NCBI GenBank assembly: GCA_033296885.1
Contig: MU863891.1
Location: forward strand, 1-64,000
DNA: 64,000 bases
Origin: Triangularia verruculosa
Lineage: Eukaryota; Ascomycota; Sordariomycetes; Sordariales; Podosporaceae
Direction: 5' to 3'
Shown here: in pieces, positions 11,901-23,279 of the stretch
Layout of the letters: every line of letters begins with the position of its first letter
Position numbering within the stretch: position 1 is the stretch's first letter
The notes under the pieces: generated by a model
What the model saw: the letters and a program-made list of their open reading frames with translations, nothing else
The model's database searches: none
Told to the model about the DNA's origin: nothing
Position numbers and translations under genes: made by a program

Positions 11901-13925
11901 ATTAAAAAGGATATAGAATTCCGGTGGGGGTAGGAAAAAGAGTAGGCCTTTTAGGAGCTAAAAGAGGCTATTTTAAAGGACCCGGTACTTAAATTATTAG
12001 ACCCTAGTCGACCGTTCGAAGTTGAAGTTAATATATTAGATTATACAATTAAAAGATAATTAGGCTAGTAAAACGAAGACGGAAAGCTATACCCGGTAAT
12101 CTTCTTTTTAAAGAAGTTAAAGGAGGCTTATTAAAACTACCTAATCTATAATAAAGAGCTATTCGCCATTATCGAAGTATTTAAAAAATAAAGGCTATAT
12201 TTTAATAGTATTAACTATAAAGTATAGGTTTATACGGATTATAAGAACCTACGATATTTTATTACTATAAAGGTCCTTAATGTACGGTAAACCCGATAGT
12301 TAGAGTTTCTTTTAGAATTTAATTTCTAAATTAACTATAAGAAGGGTTCGGAGAACGCTAAAGTAAATGTACTTAGCCGGCGAGCCGACTACTATAAGGA
12401 TATACCCAGGGAGTTACTACTATTATTTAAGGAAACGCCGGAGGGTATTTTTAAGTATTTACTTTAATTGTAAATAAAGTATTATATAGTATATTGTAAG
12501 TAAATTACTTCTAGTAAATATTAAAGGAAAATAAATAACGATAGTACAGAGTAATACTAATAGGAAAAGTTAGAACCGTAAGGTATTTAGAAGGATAGTT
12601 AGGGACGATTATAGTATAAGAACTGGGCCTACGTAGAGTTAGGTACTAGGAAGGCACTAATGATAGAAATCTACGGGTCAAAGTTCGGGGGATATATAAG
12701 TATTACTAAAATTATAGAAAAGATTAAGTAATACTTTAATTAACTAAAGATTAAAGACGACGTTAAAGAAGTTATTTAATTATATTATATATATAAGAGA
12801 ACTAAAGTTATAAGGTATAAACCTTATAGATTCCTAGAGCCATTATTAATAGTAGAACGATTATAGAGCTTAATTATAATAAACTTTATTACTAAGTTAC
12901 TAAAGTCTAAGGATATAGTAACCGGCGTTAAATATAATAATATATTAACGGTAATTAATAAGCTTACTAAGTAGGTATATTTCTTACCTTATAAAAAGAC
13001 TTAGTCGGTAAAGTAATTAGCGGATATAGTATTACAGTATATTACATTAATATATATATAGCCGAAGGAGTTTATTATAGACTGCGATATTAAATTCGTA
13101 TCGAAGTTTTAAAAAGCGTTAATAATAAAATTAAAGATAAAGAATAAAGTATCTTCGGCCTACTACCTTTAAATAAACGGTTAAACGGAACGGTTTAATT
13201 AGATTGTAGAATAGTATTTATAGAATTATATTAATTTTAAATAGGACGATTAGGTTAAACTATTACCTACGGTACAATTAATATATAATATATCGCTAAT
13301 AGAGACGACGAAAGTTACGCTTTTCTTCGTAAACTACAGATATAAGGTAGACCTATACTAGGGATTTAATATAAAGGTACCTAAAGCTACGGTTAAAGTA
13401 AATAAGTTATATATACTTTACGGAAAGTTTAAGGAAAAATTAAAGTTTATAAAGGAAAGGATATAGAAATATTATAATTTTAAAAAGCTCGAAGGACCTT
13501 ACTTTAAGGGGGGGGATATAGTATTTCTTTCTATACGTAATTTACGTACTAAGAGACCTAGTAAGAAGCTAAACTATAGAAAAGTAGGCTTATTTAAGAT
13601 TAAAAGGAAGATATCGGAGACGGTATTCGAACTAGAGCTACCTAGTACGATATATTTATAGTTATACACTTTTTATATCTTACTTTTGGAATCCGTACTA
13701 CTAGTAAATAGGGCTAATACTTAGGAGGTAGCAGAGAACGAAGAAAAAAAGTATAATATAGAAACAATACTGGATTTATAGTTTAATAAAGGTTAATTAA
13801 AATATTTAGTTAGTTAGTTAGATTACCTGGCTACAGATAATTCGTAGGAACTATCGATAAATCTAAATTACCTAGGTAAATTAAAAGAGTTCTATCGGTA
13901 ATACCTAAATTAACCTAAGTAAAAA
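8934..13925 (+). pseudogene. Dead gag (end) and pol of the outer chromovirus
   Basis: This is the outer element's coding part downstream of the nested insertion. Its first part, upstream of the insertion, lies at 804-1420. It follows the inner pol domain by domain: gag end, reverse transcriptase (box changed to Y-F-N-D at 11583-11594, so a catalytic Asp codon GAC has become AAC), RNase H (near 12085-12200), integrase (near 12860-13340), GPY/F region and chromodomain (near 13795-13920). It contains more stops and more A+T than the inner copy. Confidence 0.88.
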
Positions 13926-13972
13926 GATAAGTATCTAGATCCACAGGCAGTACTTATAAATCTAAATACTAA

Positions 13973-14047
13973 ACTTCAACGGGAATCGAACCTGCACCTC
14001 CGATATAATAGTCAACGTACTATACATTATACTATAAGGTTAGCAAA
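13973..14047 (-). repeat. tRNA-like segment in the outer element's 3' non-coding region
   Basis: The complement of 13982-13992 reads GGTTCGATTCC, a perfect match to the RNA polymerase III B-box/T-arm consensus. An A-box-like TAGTATAATG lies about 40 nt upstream on the same strand. The flanking ends (AACCT... on one side, ...GAAGTT on the other) are partly complementary. The anticodon arm does not pair in its present mutated state. Confidence 0.45.
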
Positions 14048-14820
14048 TACCTAGGAACTTACCTATAATTAACGCTATATACTTTAATTACCGTAAAAAG
14101 TGGAAGGCGTGCCACCGGCGGTACCCTAACCGGCCAAGAAAGAAGGACTATCAAGACCAGGATCCAGTAAGAAGTCGGAGGGCTAGTTAAAGCCCAGGGA
14201 GGAATCCAAGGCGAGAGGATTCTACGGGGCAGTATTCCCGGTAGTAGGCCGAGGGAAGGCTCCGGAGGAAGGGTCCGGCGGAATAATAATAAAGGAGGAT
14301 TATACTTCCTCCTACTCCAGATCCTTAATTAACTGCTCCTTACGAACCGCTATATAACGAAATTTAGTAGTTAAGGTATAACGCTAAGTATTTACTCGCG
14401 TAAGTTTCGAAGTAGCTTATAATAGGGATGTACGAGTTTCCTACTCTTCGGCATTTAATTTTTCTTTCTAACGGCGAAGAGAGACGGTTATAGTAGGTAT
14501 AAGACCCAGGACGTCGCAATCGGTACAATTAGAGCGAAGATAATTGCTGCATTTGGTCGAGCGATTAAAGACGCGATAATTAATAAGGTTAAAGGTCTTA
14601 TAGGAGGTATAGGGAAGTATTTCTTCGCTAAAGATAGACGCTGCGATTGTAAGGTTCTAGCGTTGCTCGGTATTAGTAAGGTCGCGTAGCGAGGTTTTCT
14701 TAATATAGTTAGATATAATAAAAGATAATGAGAAAAGGGAGAACGAAGACTTATGTGGTATTGATAAAAGAGAAGTAAAGAGCTAGGCCGACGGGGCTTT
14801 GGCCTGGAGGGGGAGTATTA

Positions 14821-15267
14821 TGTTACGGTCCTAATATAGGTGGGGCGCGGAGCGTACTACTAGCTAATTATTAGTATAGAACGATAACTAATAGGAGTTA
14901 GATTATTAGTGGATACCGGTGACCTAGCGGAGCTAATTAGGAGGATAGGATAAGTGCTTAGTACGCTTAGGTACTGAGTAGAGTGAGTAGAATGCTTAGT
15001 ACGCTCGGGGACTGAGCAGAGTGCTCAGTATGCTCAGCTACTGAGTAGACTGAGCATGGTAAAGAGAGGTTTATATATACGGAGGAACTGGCTGGTGTAG
15101 ATAGATAGTTCCGCAGTATGCAATACAAGTCACAATCGTTGGTATCTTAGCTATTGTGATTGAGACAAGCTATTGTTGTATACTGTTCAGCTGTACCGAA
15201 CCAGGATTGTTCAGAAGTACCTTCAACCAGTATCCCTTTCAGAGGTTCTGGATAGGGGTTCGTCACA
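14821..15267 (+). repeat. 3' LTR of the outer element
   Basis: 447 bp, from TGTTACGG to CGTCACA, followed by the ATTAT target duplication. A purine-rich tract (GGAGGGGGA) lies just upstream near 14807-14815, where a polypurine tract is expected. In this copy the first half is heavily RIP-mutated while the last ~250 bp are nearly clean, the reverse of the 5' LTR. Confidence 0.93.
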
Positions 15268-16040
15268 ATTATCTTTATCTTCTTTTTTATCTTCTTTATC
15301 CTTTTTATTATTATTATTATTATTATCATTATCGATAGTTTGTCCTTTTAATATTCTTTATTTTTATTAATCTTTCCGTATTCTTTTATATTATTTTAAA
15401 TTAAATAAATTAAAATATATCTTATTTAAATAATTTTTAATTATTTTCTCTTTACTTTATTATTATTTTAAATCGATTTACCTTTCCTTATTAAAATTCG
15501 GACTTTTACTTTATTATTTAGGAAATCTTTTGAATATATACTTATAATATATCTCCGGAAAAATATAAAGTTTTTAAATTTAACCTTAGTATTATATAAG
15601 TGTTCTTTTCTATTAAATATTTTATAATAAACTTTACTATATTAATAATAAATAGTAATAATTTTTAAAGTTTTATCGATTTTAAAAGAAGGTAAATAAA
15701 GAATAGTTAAAAGTATTATTTTTAATAGTCCCTTTAAAATATTATTAGTAAATAAAAGTTTAAAGGTATATTATATTAAAAGTAAATTAATAGGGAAAGA
15801 TAATTATAAAGGGAAGTTTTTTTTTAAAAAGAAAAAGGATTTTAAATAGATATTTAAGTTATACTTAAATTCTACTTTAATTATATATAGGTCGTACTTA
15901 ATTTATACTTAATATATATTTAAAAATAAAATAAACGATAATACTTAAGATAATTAATTAATTTTTTTTTAGTTAGTCTATTTATATTATTTCCTTCTAC
16001 CTATATAGGGCGTAGGGTACCTATATATATAGCGGGGGCT
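15268..16040. other. AT-rich relic right of the retrotransposon
   Basis: It starts with the ATTAT target duplication, then pyrimidine-rich low complexity (TTATCTTCTTT, then an ATT run near 15305-15330), then about 650 bp of very A+T-rich DNA with almost no CpA, as expected of RIP-mutated repeat DNA. No protein similarity can be read. It ends abruptly near 16030-16080, where ordinary base composition and a gene begin. Confidence 0.6.
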
Positions 16041-18828
16041 ACCTATGCAATGTACGTTGAGCTTTTTTAGTAGTATTAGATGATCTAAAACCCGCGAAAT
16101 AGACGTGTACTTTTTCTAAGTCTTTGCCGTTGATGGTGGAAACGCCCTTTTTAGCCCTCTTTCCGTAACTGTCCATTGTATCCCGTTCCTCTTCGTCCCA
16201 GTCGTGCGGCATCAAACGAGTCAAGTCAATGCATTGGAGAAGTGGCCTTGCCACAGCGTGGTAGAGCTCATCAGCTACAGCGAGTGAGTCAAAACGTAAA
16301 TTCTTCTCATGCAATCCTTGTGACATAGTCTGGACATCTGTTGACAAGGAGCCAAGAAGGGAGATGAAAATTGCGGGAGGAAACTTGGAAGGTGGGAGAA
16401 TCGTCAGGACCCTGGGACGCTGGATGTCAGCAGAAGTATTGTACATCGGCGCATGGTAGCTGGCTCAAGACTGGATGGTCATAACCTACGTTTCAGAGAA
16501 GAACTTCACCACTTCGGAACTCGGCAAGTAATACGCGAGCTCGAGAAGAGTCAGTGATTCATGCTCTCCAAGCTTTTCTCCGCATTGGGTAAGATCTTCG
16601 AGGCATTTCTGTATGGTGCTGTAGACCCATCTGTCAAACTCAGGAAGGCCTGGCGTTGGATTGGCTCGGGGGGCTAGGAACTTGAGAGCTTGGATGCGGT
16701 AAGTAAGGTTGTTGACGTAGGAATTGAGAAGTATATCCAGCCTATTGAACCGACATTAGTGCCACAGTCAGTCTCTCTTAAGGCTACGTAACGACGTATT
16801 GGGTGTACTCACCCTTCTCGGATCGCCGCGAACCTATGAGAAGCACCATCGGGTGAGCTCAGGATATAATCCCGCACCCAAGTTGAGAATTCCGCGATCA
16901 GCACTCTCATGTTGCCAGCGTTGCACGCGGCTACTTGCCTGAACAAGTCGAATCTACCGAGGCGAATTGTAGCCATGAGGCAATGTTGCAATGTATCACT
17001 CGCAGATCTAAATTCGCGCATCACCAGCTTATCACTTGCCCCGGGCTTCAGTAACGACTCGCAAATTTCGATCAGGCTATTCTGGAAGGGTGGCCAGTCT
17101 AGTCCATCGACGCCAATAGAGTCGGCAAGCCAAGCGAACTGCACCCCGGTATCCGGTACGGCATAAGGAAGATGGGAGAACATGTGTAAGCGGTCAGCTT
17201 TGTGCTTAGTAGGGGGTAGGGGTCGTCGCTGGTGAAGGAACTGAGACAAGGACGCCCGAGGCACCAGTACGAGAGCCTTTGACCGAATCAGTTGTTGGCT
17301 ATCCTTCAGTGATGATGTGGATGAAATGCAACATACCTGAGCTGTGTAATGATGGGTCGCAAGGGGCCCCTGAATGATTGATAACTCATGTCAGCAAACT
17401 GCGGAACTGCACCGTCTAGATGACCGACTTACCCAGGTACCCTTGAACTTGCCATAGTCCTTCTCCTCCTTCCTCACGTTCTTGTCATCGAAAGGATCTG
17501 GCTGAAGGAAGCATTTCATATCTTGCTCACTAAGAGTGCTGACCCCTTCCATCAATACCGATCCATGCAAAGTATGAAGCGCAGAAATAATGGACTGGAC
17601 TTGATCAACATCAATCATCTCATGAAAGGTTTTTGCTAGATGAATGCTTGCGCTGAAAGCTGCAGGTAGCAGCGCGTTTTTGCGTCTGTTGTACTTCCTG
17701 CTCCTGTCCCCTTTGCACCGACCCCTTCTCTTTCTTCTCCAACGTTGCAATCAGCACCTCAAAGGGTAGCTCTTTGGTGAGCTGCACTAGCATCTGGGCT
17801 TGTCGGAAGTCCTTTCTTCGTAACGTACTGAGCATTTTAATGCTGTCGTTGTTATATGCGTGTTCCAGGACATGATAAACGCAGTTCATCGGACCACCAT
17901 TAGTCCCCTGAGTCTCCAGCCAATTGTTGATCGCAATACGCAAATGTCGGGTGTCCATACCCGATATCTCGTGTGTTCCAGGGCCTGGCAAGCCAGGCGG
18001 AGCGGCCGGAGTGCTTGTTCTGCCAATGAAGAGGCTGTAAACTAGCATAACTCGAGACAGTGACATAACCGGGCAGACGGTGTAGCGAACGTCGCCGTAC
18101 CAGGCTGCAACCGACATTGCCTTCGGTGTAAGACTCTGGTGGTCGTATGTAATTTCTTGGGTACCATGTTTCAGGACAATCTCGCCGCCCTCACAACTAG
18201 AATCCAGCTGGACAACGAGGGTACCGCAAGAGCCTGGAAGTTGGGTGAAGACTGAGTGGGGGTCACGTCCAGGACCTTCGTCTTGAATCACCAGGCAGCT
18301 GATTTCAGCTCGGACAGTATGCTGAGAGCTGTGAAGACCAAATTGTTCAGCAACAAAAGGGCAGAGACTGTTTTGCACGAAAGTTTTCCACGCCCGCGAC
18401 GTTCTTGGAGTGTATGAAAAGTGGGCTGGGTTCAGTCGGCAGATAGGTCCATCGATGAACGGTGCAGTGTCCTGGTCACTACGCACCTCAGTCTTAATCT
18501 TGGTCAACAAATGTCGAACTTCGCCATGATCGAGCTCGCCATGGCCAATACTCCCATATTGTCGGTTAATACGGAGGCCCAGCTCTGTTGACTTCAGTTT
18601 GGGGTCGACGTCTTTGTCGAGACAAACGACCAATGCAAACGCGCCACCCGATTGAACGTAGTTAAGGCCATTGAGGATGTCATGCTTGAGAGAGGTATTG
18701 TCGGGATATTGATTGGAAGATCGGGAGGTATCGCTACTCATCTTCGTTGTTTTGGGGAGCTTTGGGAAAGGAAACACACCGCTCAGAGCGGTTGCTGTCA
18801 GCACAGACGCGGCAAGACGCGAAGTCAC
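16039..18828 (-). CDS. Large 2OG-Fe(II) oxygenase-like protein, probably catalytically dead and 3'-truncated
   Basis: I assemble exons 18828-~17730, ~17665-17433, 17369-17337, 17276-16813, 16741-16490 and 16411-16039. Introns 17370-17432, 17277-17336, 16742-16812 and 16412-16489 have matching phases. The first intron is uncertain and could be a frameshift. The N-terminal ~250 residues resemble large fungal proteins with a prolyl-4-hydroxylase-like fold (GTLVVQLDSSCEGGEIVLKHG, later RVMLVYSLF). The iron ligands are not recognisable: the expected HxD is HSV (in DPHSVF) and the distal His region reads VRYTV. The rest is helical with no named domain. A second start at 18741 (MSSDTSRSS) is plausible. 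The last ~20 residues are encoded by DNA that merges into the AT-rich relic, so the true C-terminus has probably been lost. Confidence 0.6.
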
Positions 18829-18978
18829 GTGTCAACCCGCGCACACCATTGACAGGGAAGCAAAGAAAGAAGAAAGGAGACCCGGGTAGGTGCGCAAGAG
18901 CAAGAGCCGAAAGAACTGAGCATAAAACAAGATTTCATTAATCCAATACTCCTCAACGCCAGGCCATCAGAACTCCAA

Positions 18979-19578
18979 CTAAACCAAGAAACCAACCACA
19001 GCCCCAACCGCCATCAAACCCCAAGCACCGGCCCTCAACGACCCAGCAGAACTAGGCTTTGTAGCGCCAGCAGCAGCCGAATCGCCGGTCTTAGTCGGCT
19101 CATCCTCATCACCTGAAGTATCTCCATCGTCGGAATCAGCATTAGGGGTTCCAGTCGGGGCCGGCCCACCGGCACGACCACACGCCTCATCGACCCCCGA
19201 GGCAAACTCCGTATAAGCCGTGCCGCGTATGCAGTACGAAGTGTAGCAGGCGTAGAGACTGGAGGCCTGGCTGCAGCCACACTCAAGGTTGACATCGAGG
19301 TTGGCTGTGTTGATGCAGAGATCGGTCGACACGGCTTTACCGATGCAGGATACATATGAACTAATTAGTGGAAGACAGGTCAGCATTCGATGAAGCACGC
19401 GTGACAGGTTGGTATTAGCCATAGCATACCCTAGCGAGCGGACACAGTCTGGATTGTCGTCCTCGTCATTCACCTGGCGCAGTGCGAGAGCCGCTGGGGC
19501 GGGTGTGATCATGGGGTGCGACTGAGCATTGATGGTGACGGCCAGGAGCGTGGTGAGTAGAAGAGTTGAGGCGTGCAT
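18979..19578 (-). CDS. CFEM-like secreted GPI-anchored protein
   Basis: The protein has an N-terminal signal peptide (about residues 1-18, cleaved near INAQS). A cysteine-rich domain follows, then a Ser/Thr/Asp-rich linker and a C-terminal hydrophobic tail (WGLMAVGAVVGFLV) typical of a GPI-attachment signal. The 199-codon frame hides a 69-bp intron (19361-19429, donor GTATGC, branch and acceptor CTAATTAG). Removing it gives about 176 residues with exactly eight cysteines, the CFEM count. Retaining it adds a ninth cysteine. CFEM proteins sit in the fungal cell wall or outer membrane surface and some bind haem. Which role applies here cannot be told. The cysteine spacing is only roughly CFEM, so another eight-cysteine wall protein is possible. 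Confidence 0.7.
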   Translation of the reverse strand: MHASTLLLTTLLAVTINAQSHPMITPAPAALALRQVNDEDDNPDCVRSLGYAMANTNLSRVLHRMLTCLPLISSYVSCIGKAVSTDLCINTANLDVNLECGCSQASSLYACYTSYCIRGTAYTEFASGVDEACGRAGGPAPTGTPNADSDDGDTSGDEDEPTKTGDSAAAGATKPSSAGSLRAGAWGLMAVGAVVGFLV

Positions 19579-20719
19579 CTTGGCTGTATCGTTTTTCTAG
19601 ATAGGCAAGGTGATGAGTCGGATTGGTAATGGTGTGGGTTGTCGACAGTAATCCTGGGTGGCTTTGTGATCTTGGTAGTGTGTTGATGATAAGAACAATA
19701 CAGCTTCAACCTGGGGCAACCAGCCCAATCTTATACTTCTCCCTCATCGTGGGACCTTGAACCCTAGAGGGCTCACCCATCGCATTGATATCCAATTCTG
19801 TTTAGCGTCTTGACTAGCAGCCTCCACCTCCCCCCCAGGTGCGGTGGAATTCCGCTTTCCTGGGTTCATGAGGCACAGCCACATCTACCTACTATTTCAG
19901 TTCGCTAAATCCAGATGGGTTTGTCCTAGGCATTATGGCTGATGCATCCAGCACCAGGGACGCGCGCAAGCCACCCGCTGTCAAATCTGCACGGGTCAGA
20001 TGAATAATGATCCTCAAGAAGCTTGCCTATTGTTTGATCTGGACGGCAGTGCGAATCTGGGCGCCTGTTCACGCGATCCCATTTTTGCTTGCTGGAAGCA
20101 GAAAATAAATGATTAGATTTTGCACTAACTTCAGCTCTTGTTCTCTGTCCTGCCAAGAACCAACCGCTCACTGAGGCCGCCGAACAACCCTTCGCTTCTC
20201 GTCGCCGCCAAGAGCCAAGACATCACCATTCTCTTTGAGGCAAAGTTAAACGGGAGTTGGTGTCGAGAAACCTAACCCATGGGCTTGCCTTATGATGCGG
20301 AGAGAGCGGCATATCTGACACCGATCATATCTGTTGGTTCCATAACCTGAAGTATCCAAACCGTTGAGGAACACCAGAGATCCCATGCACAATGGATGGC
20401 CCAAACTAGGGACACAAGAGCGAAGATACAACAATATAGGCAGATATAGAAGACGACTAGAGAGTACCTATTGTTCGAAGACATATGATCATATCGTTAT
20501 GCATGGCCCGTGAAACTGAAGCTTGAAAGAAGTATCCTGAAAGCAACCTCTGTCAATCCCAGCGCCTGAAGGCGGCCTCAACGCCAGGCTCTTCCCGCCC
20601 ACGGTGACAGCAATATCCGTACCCGCCGCTTCCCGTCCCGCTAACGAAAAACACCACATCCCACCCAGGACGAGGTATTTATCTACCAGGTGTCGAGATC
20701 CAAAGGCCCCAACAGCACT
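19579..20719. other. Intergenic, upstream of the CFEM-like gene and downstream of the methyltransferase
   Basis: Normal base composition. I see no convincing exon. The short frames here lack splice context or recognisable motifs. It should contain the promoter of the minus-strand gene starting at 19578 and the 3' UTR of the methyltransferase. Confidence 0.5.
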
Positions 20720-22434
20720 TTACTCCTCGGCCTTCTGTCCATAAACAACATAACTGCCCCAATATTAGCTGCATAATTCCCAACCAAGACCCAAAAGTTT
20801 GAAGTATCGATAGGAAACTCACATAGGCCAGTAAGCATGCACTCCCCTATCCCTCAAATCCTTCCTCACATCCACCAAAAACACCTCCAACTCCTCCGCC
20901 GTCCAGCCCAGCGCCCTGGTGAACAACGCCACGCTCAACCCAAAAATGCCCCCGCAAAAGTTCTCCTCGGTCCACACGCCAATCTCCTTGTATTTGGGAT
21001 CCTTGGGCCAGGGGTTAATCGGCCATTTGTAGACCTTTTCCGTTACGTTGACGAACCCAGCATCGATCATCTGCTGCTTATAGTACTTTGCGCTTGTGAT
21101 ACTGTGATTGAGCAGGTGGCCGGCTTTGATGACGTGTTCATTCCATTTTGCAAGGGATGAGTCGGGGAGGAGTGTGTTGTCGTCGGAAGCAGCAGGAAAG
21201 AGGATGTCGTCGAGTTCGAGCCAGCCACCAGGAGCGAGGTTGTCAAAGCAGCGGGAGATAAACTGAGGCCAGTTGGTGAGGGCGCCGGTGAGCATGCGCC
21301 CGTAGATGAGATCGAAAGGCCGGTCGTAAGCCCAGGGTTCCTCGAGGTCGTCGACGTAGAAGGCTACGTTGGGCGGGACGCTGAGAGGCTGTTAGCACCT
21401 GTAATTGTGGGAATTCTCCCCACAGGAAGCAGCGGCACATACAAGCTGGGTTGGATGGGGCTAAGGTCAACGCCGGTAACCTGAGCAAATATCAGTGCTA
21501 CTCCGGGTTTCACGTGGAAGTAAAGCCGCTTACATGAGCTTCGGGGTATTCATCGCCTGTGCATGATTGTCAGCGTTCTCGAGGCGACCAGGAAAACCGG
21601 TGAAGAGGAGGACTCACCAAAGTCAACAGCCCAGATGCCTGTTCCTGTACCCGCATCAAGCACTCTCTTGAGAGGCTTTCCATCTTTGCCGGCAGGGCAG
21701 GTAAATAGCTTATTGTCGAAGGTCAGGTAAAACACATGGTGTTGCAAATCTGTTGGCCACATGTCAGCTCCGTCCGATCTAAACTGAAGGCAGCGAGATG
21801 CCGAGACTCTGGCACGCACCTAATCGTTCACTCTCTTGCTGTGAATATTTTTAGTCTTATGAGCTGAAGACCTAAAGCTGGAAAGATTATAGAACAAACC
21901 TCGTCACTTGGAAGGATGTAGTCTGAACGCTTCGGTATTAGCATCCAGTTGATCATCACAAGGGCGTTCGGAGGTCTTACCCCGCTCGGGCTTGTAGGCA
22001 TGATACTGCCGACCATTCTCTTGACGGAATTTCAAGATACTCGAGGTCAATGAAGCTGAGGAGCTCGCGATGGACTGTTAGTAGAGTGGAGTTAGTGTCT
22101 GGTCTATCCACCAGCCCCGTGATCGGCGACGGCCCGTCCCTCCCCTGCTCATTTTGTGGCTTGGCGGGTAGAGAATAGGGATCGAGCAAAGAGGACGGTC
22201 CCGAGGACAAAGAGGTGATGGTGACGGAGTACTTACGCCGTAGGTTGAATCACCATCGGCATTCTATTCACACAGAGCAGTGAGTAAAAAGTCAGCCCCA
22301 GGCACTTCGGTCGCAACAGGAAACGATAAAAGCGGTGATCACCCCACTTCATCAACAGCCAGCGGCTCATCCGGCTCAATCGGATCTGCTTGATCTCGTG
22401 GCGGCGATGGGGACTTTGAAGGCGACTTGGCCAT
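20720..22434 (-). CDS. LaeA-like S-adenosylmethionine-dependent methyltransferase
   Basis: Ten exons fit in frame: 22434-22348, 22263-22237, 22074-21981, 21922-21900, 21838-21820, 21749-21618, 21556-21534, 21480-21443, 21380-20823 and 20753-20720, giving 344 residues, the usual length of this family. Visible blocks are the QENGRQYHAY and YILPSDE motifs before the fold, motif I LDAGTGTGIWAVDF (SAM binding), GVDLSPIQPS, PFDLIYGRMLTGAL and LAPGGWLELDD. The ending YVVYGQKAEE is family-typical. Fungal LaeA and its many paralogues act in the nucleus or cytoplasm. LaeA itself governs secondary metabolism and development, but most paralogues have no known substrate. No biosynthetic cluster is visible nearby, so a pathway-specific role is not supported. 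Confidence 0.92.
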
Positions 22435-23279
22435 GTTGATGACGCTGAAAGATCTCAAGTTATTACGGAGAAATGTTGCCAAATCCGTGTGTGCTGGAGA
22501 CGGTGGATACTGTGTTGCTGGTAAGAGGCATAAAATTTCACCACCTCCTCACTTCATCCCACGATTTTAGCGGTTAAAGTCGTATCATAGCGAGCATCAG
22601 CGCAACCCCACCCTGCATTACATAAGAAGTCCGCGGATCTGCGTGACCGTGCATCGTGGCAGGGTCAGTGCGGGCTATCGTAGGTTAGGAAAGAATGCCG
22701 AGAAATAGATTCTGACTCAGGCAGGTGCTGAGCAACATCAGGAATTTCGAGCTGGTTGGTCCAATGACGAGATGGCTCTAGCCTGCAACCCTGCCAGCAA
22801 ATAATAACGGGGATTCTCTTTTGTGAGGGGATACCAGGGAGGTTTGCCTTGGAGACGATGTGTGGGTCCCAGAAAGGGGTTAAAAGGGGGCCTATTTTGC
22901 GACATGGGGAACAGGGGACTCGGAATCTCACTGAATTTTCCAGAAAAATAAAACCCTGTTGCCAGGGAAAGACTTGGTGTGCAATACGAAGCATGTTCAT
23001 TCGTTAAGTACAGCTCGACGAGGCTTTTTATGGTGGACCTGCAGGTTTTTTGTTCTCTTTTGCAAGTGGTGGCTTGATAGCAAATGAAATTTTCCAATTA
23101 CAGGGTGTTTTGCATGGTTTTGGTCTTGCTACTGTGCTGTAATTACATTCCATCTCTACACTAGACGGGTACGATCCCATTGTACTTATAACCGACGCTT
23201 AGAAGAATGTGACGGGATCCAACTGAAAAGCCCTCGACCCTTTCCCCCTCTTTAGCTTGGGTAGTCGAGGAGGAACATA
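22435..23279. other. Intergenic, promoter side of the methyltransferase
   Basis: Normal composition up to about 23275. I see no supported exon. It holds the methyltransferase promoter. The region ends at the sharp switch to AT-rich DNA near 23280. Confidence 0.5.

Larger units (their letters stand above)
299..15267 (+). mobile_element. Outer Ty3/gypsy chromovirus, RIP-inactivated, interrupted by a nested element
   Basis: The element is bounded by two 447-bp LTRs (299-745 and 14821-15267) and flanked by an identical 5-bp target duplication, ATTAT (294-298 and 15268-15272). Without the nested insertion and its duplicated CTTAA it is about 7.46 kb. The order gag, reverse transcriptase, RNase H, integrase, chromodomain can still be followed, but every frame is broken by TAG/TAA codons of the CAG-to-TAG and TGG-to-TAG kind. 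The gag start codon is ATA (804-806) where the inner copy has ATG. The catalytic reverse-transcriptase box reads Y-F-N-D (11583-11594). Mutation is denser than in the inner copy, which fits its being the older insertion. Confidence 0.93.

Noticed and set aside
16809..18828. Treating the 16-18.8 kb frames as four separate genes
   Set aside because: Donor, branch and acceptor signals with matching phases link consecutive frames into one gene. Separate frames lack their own starts.
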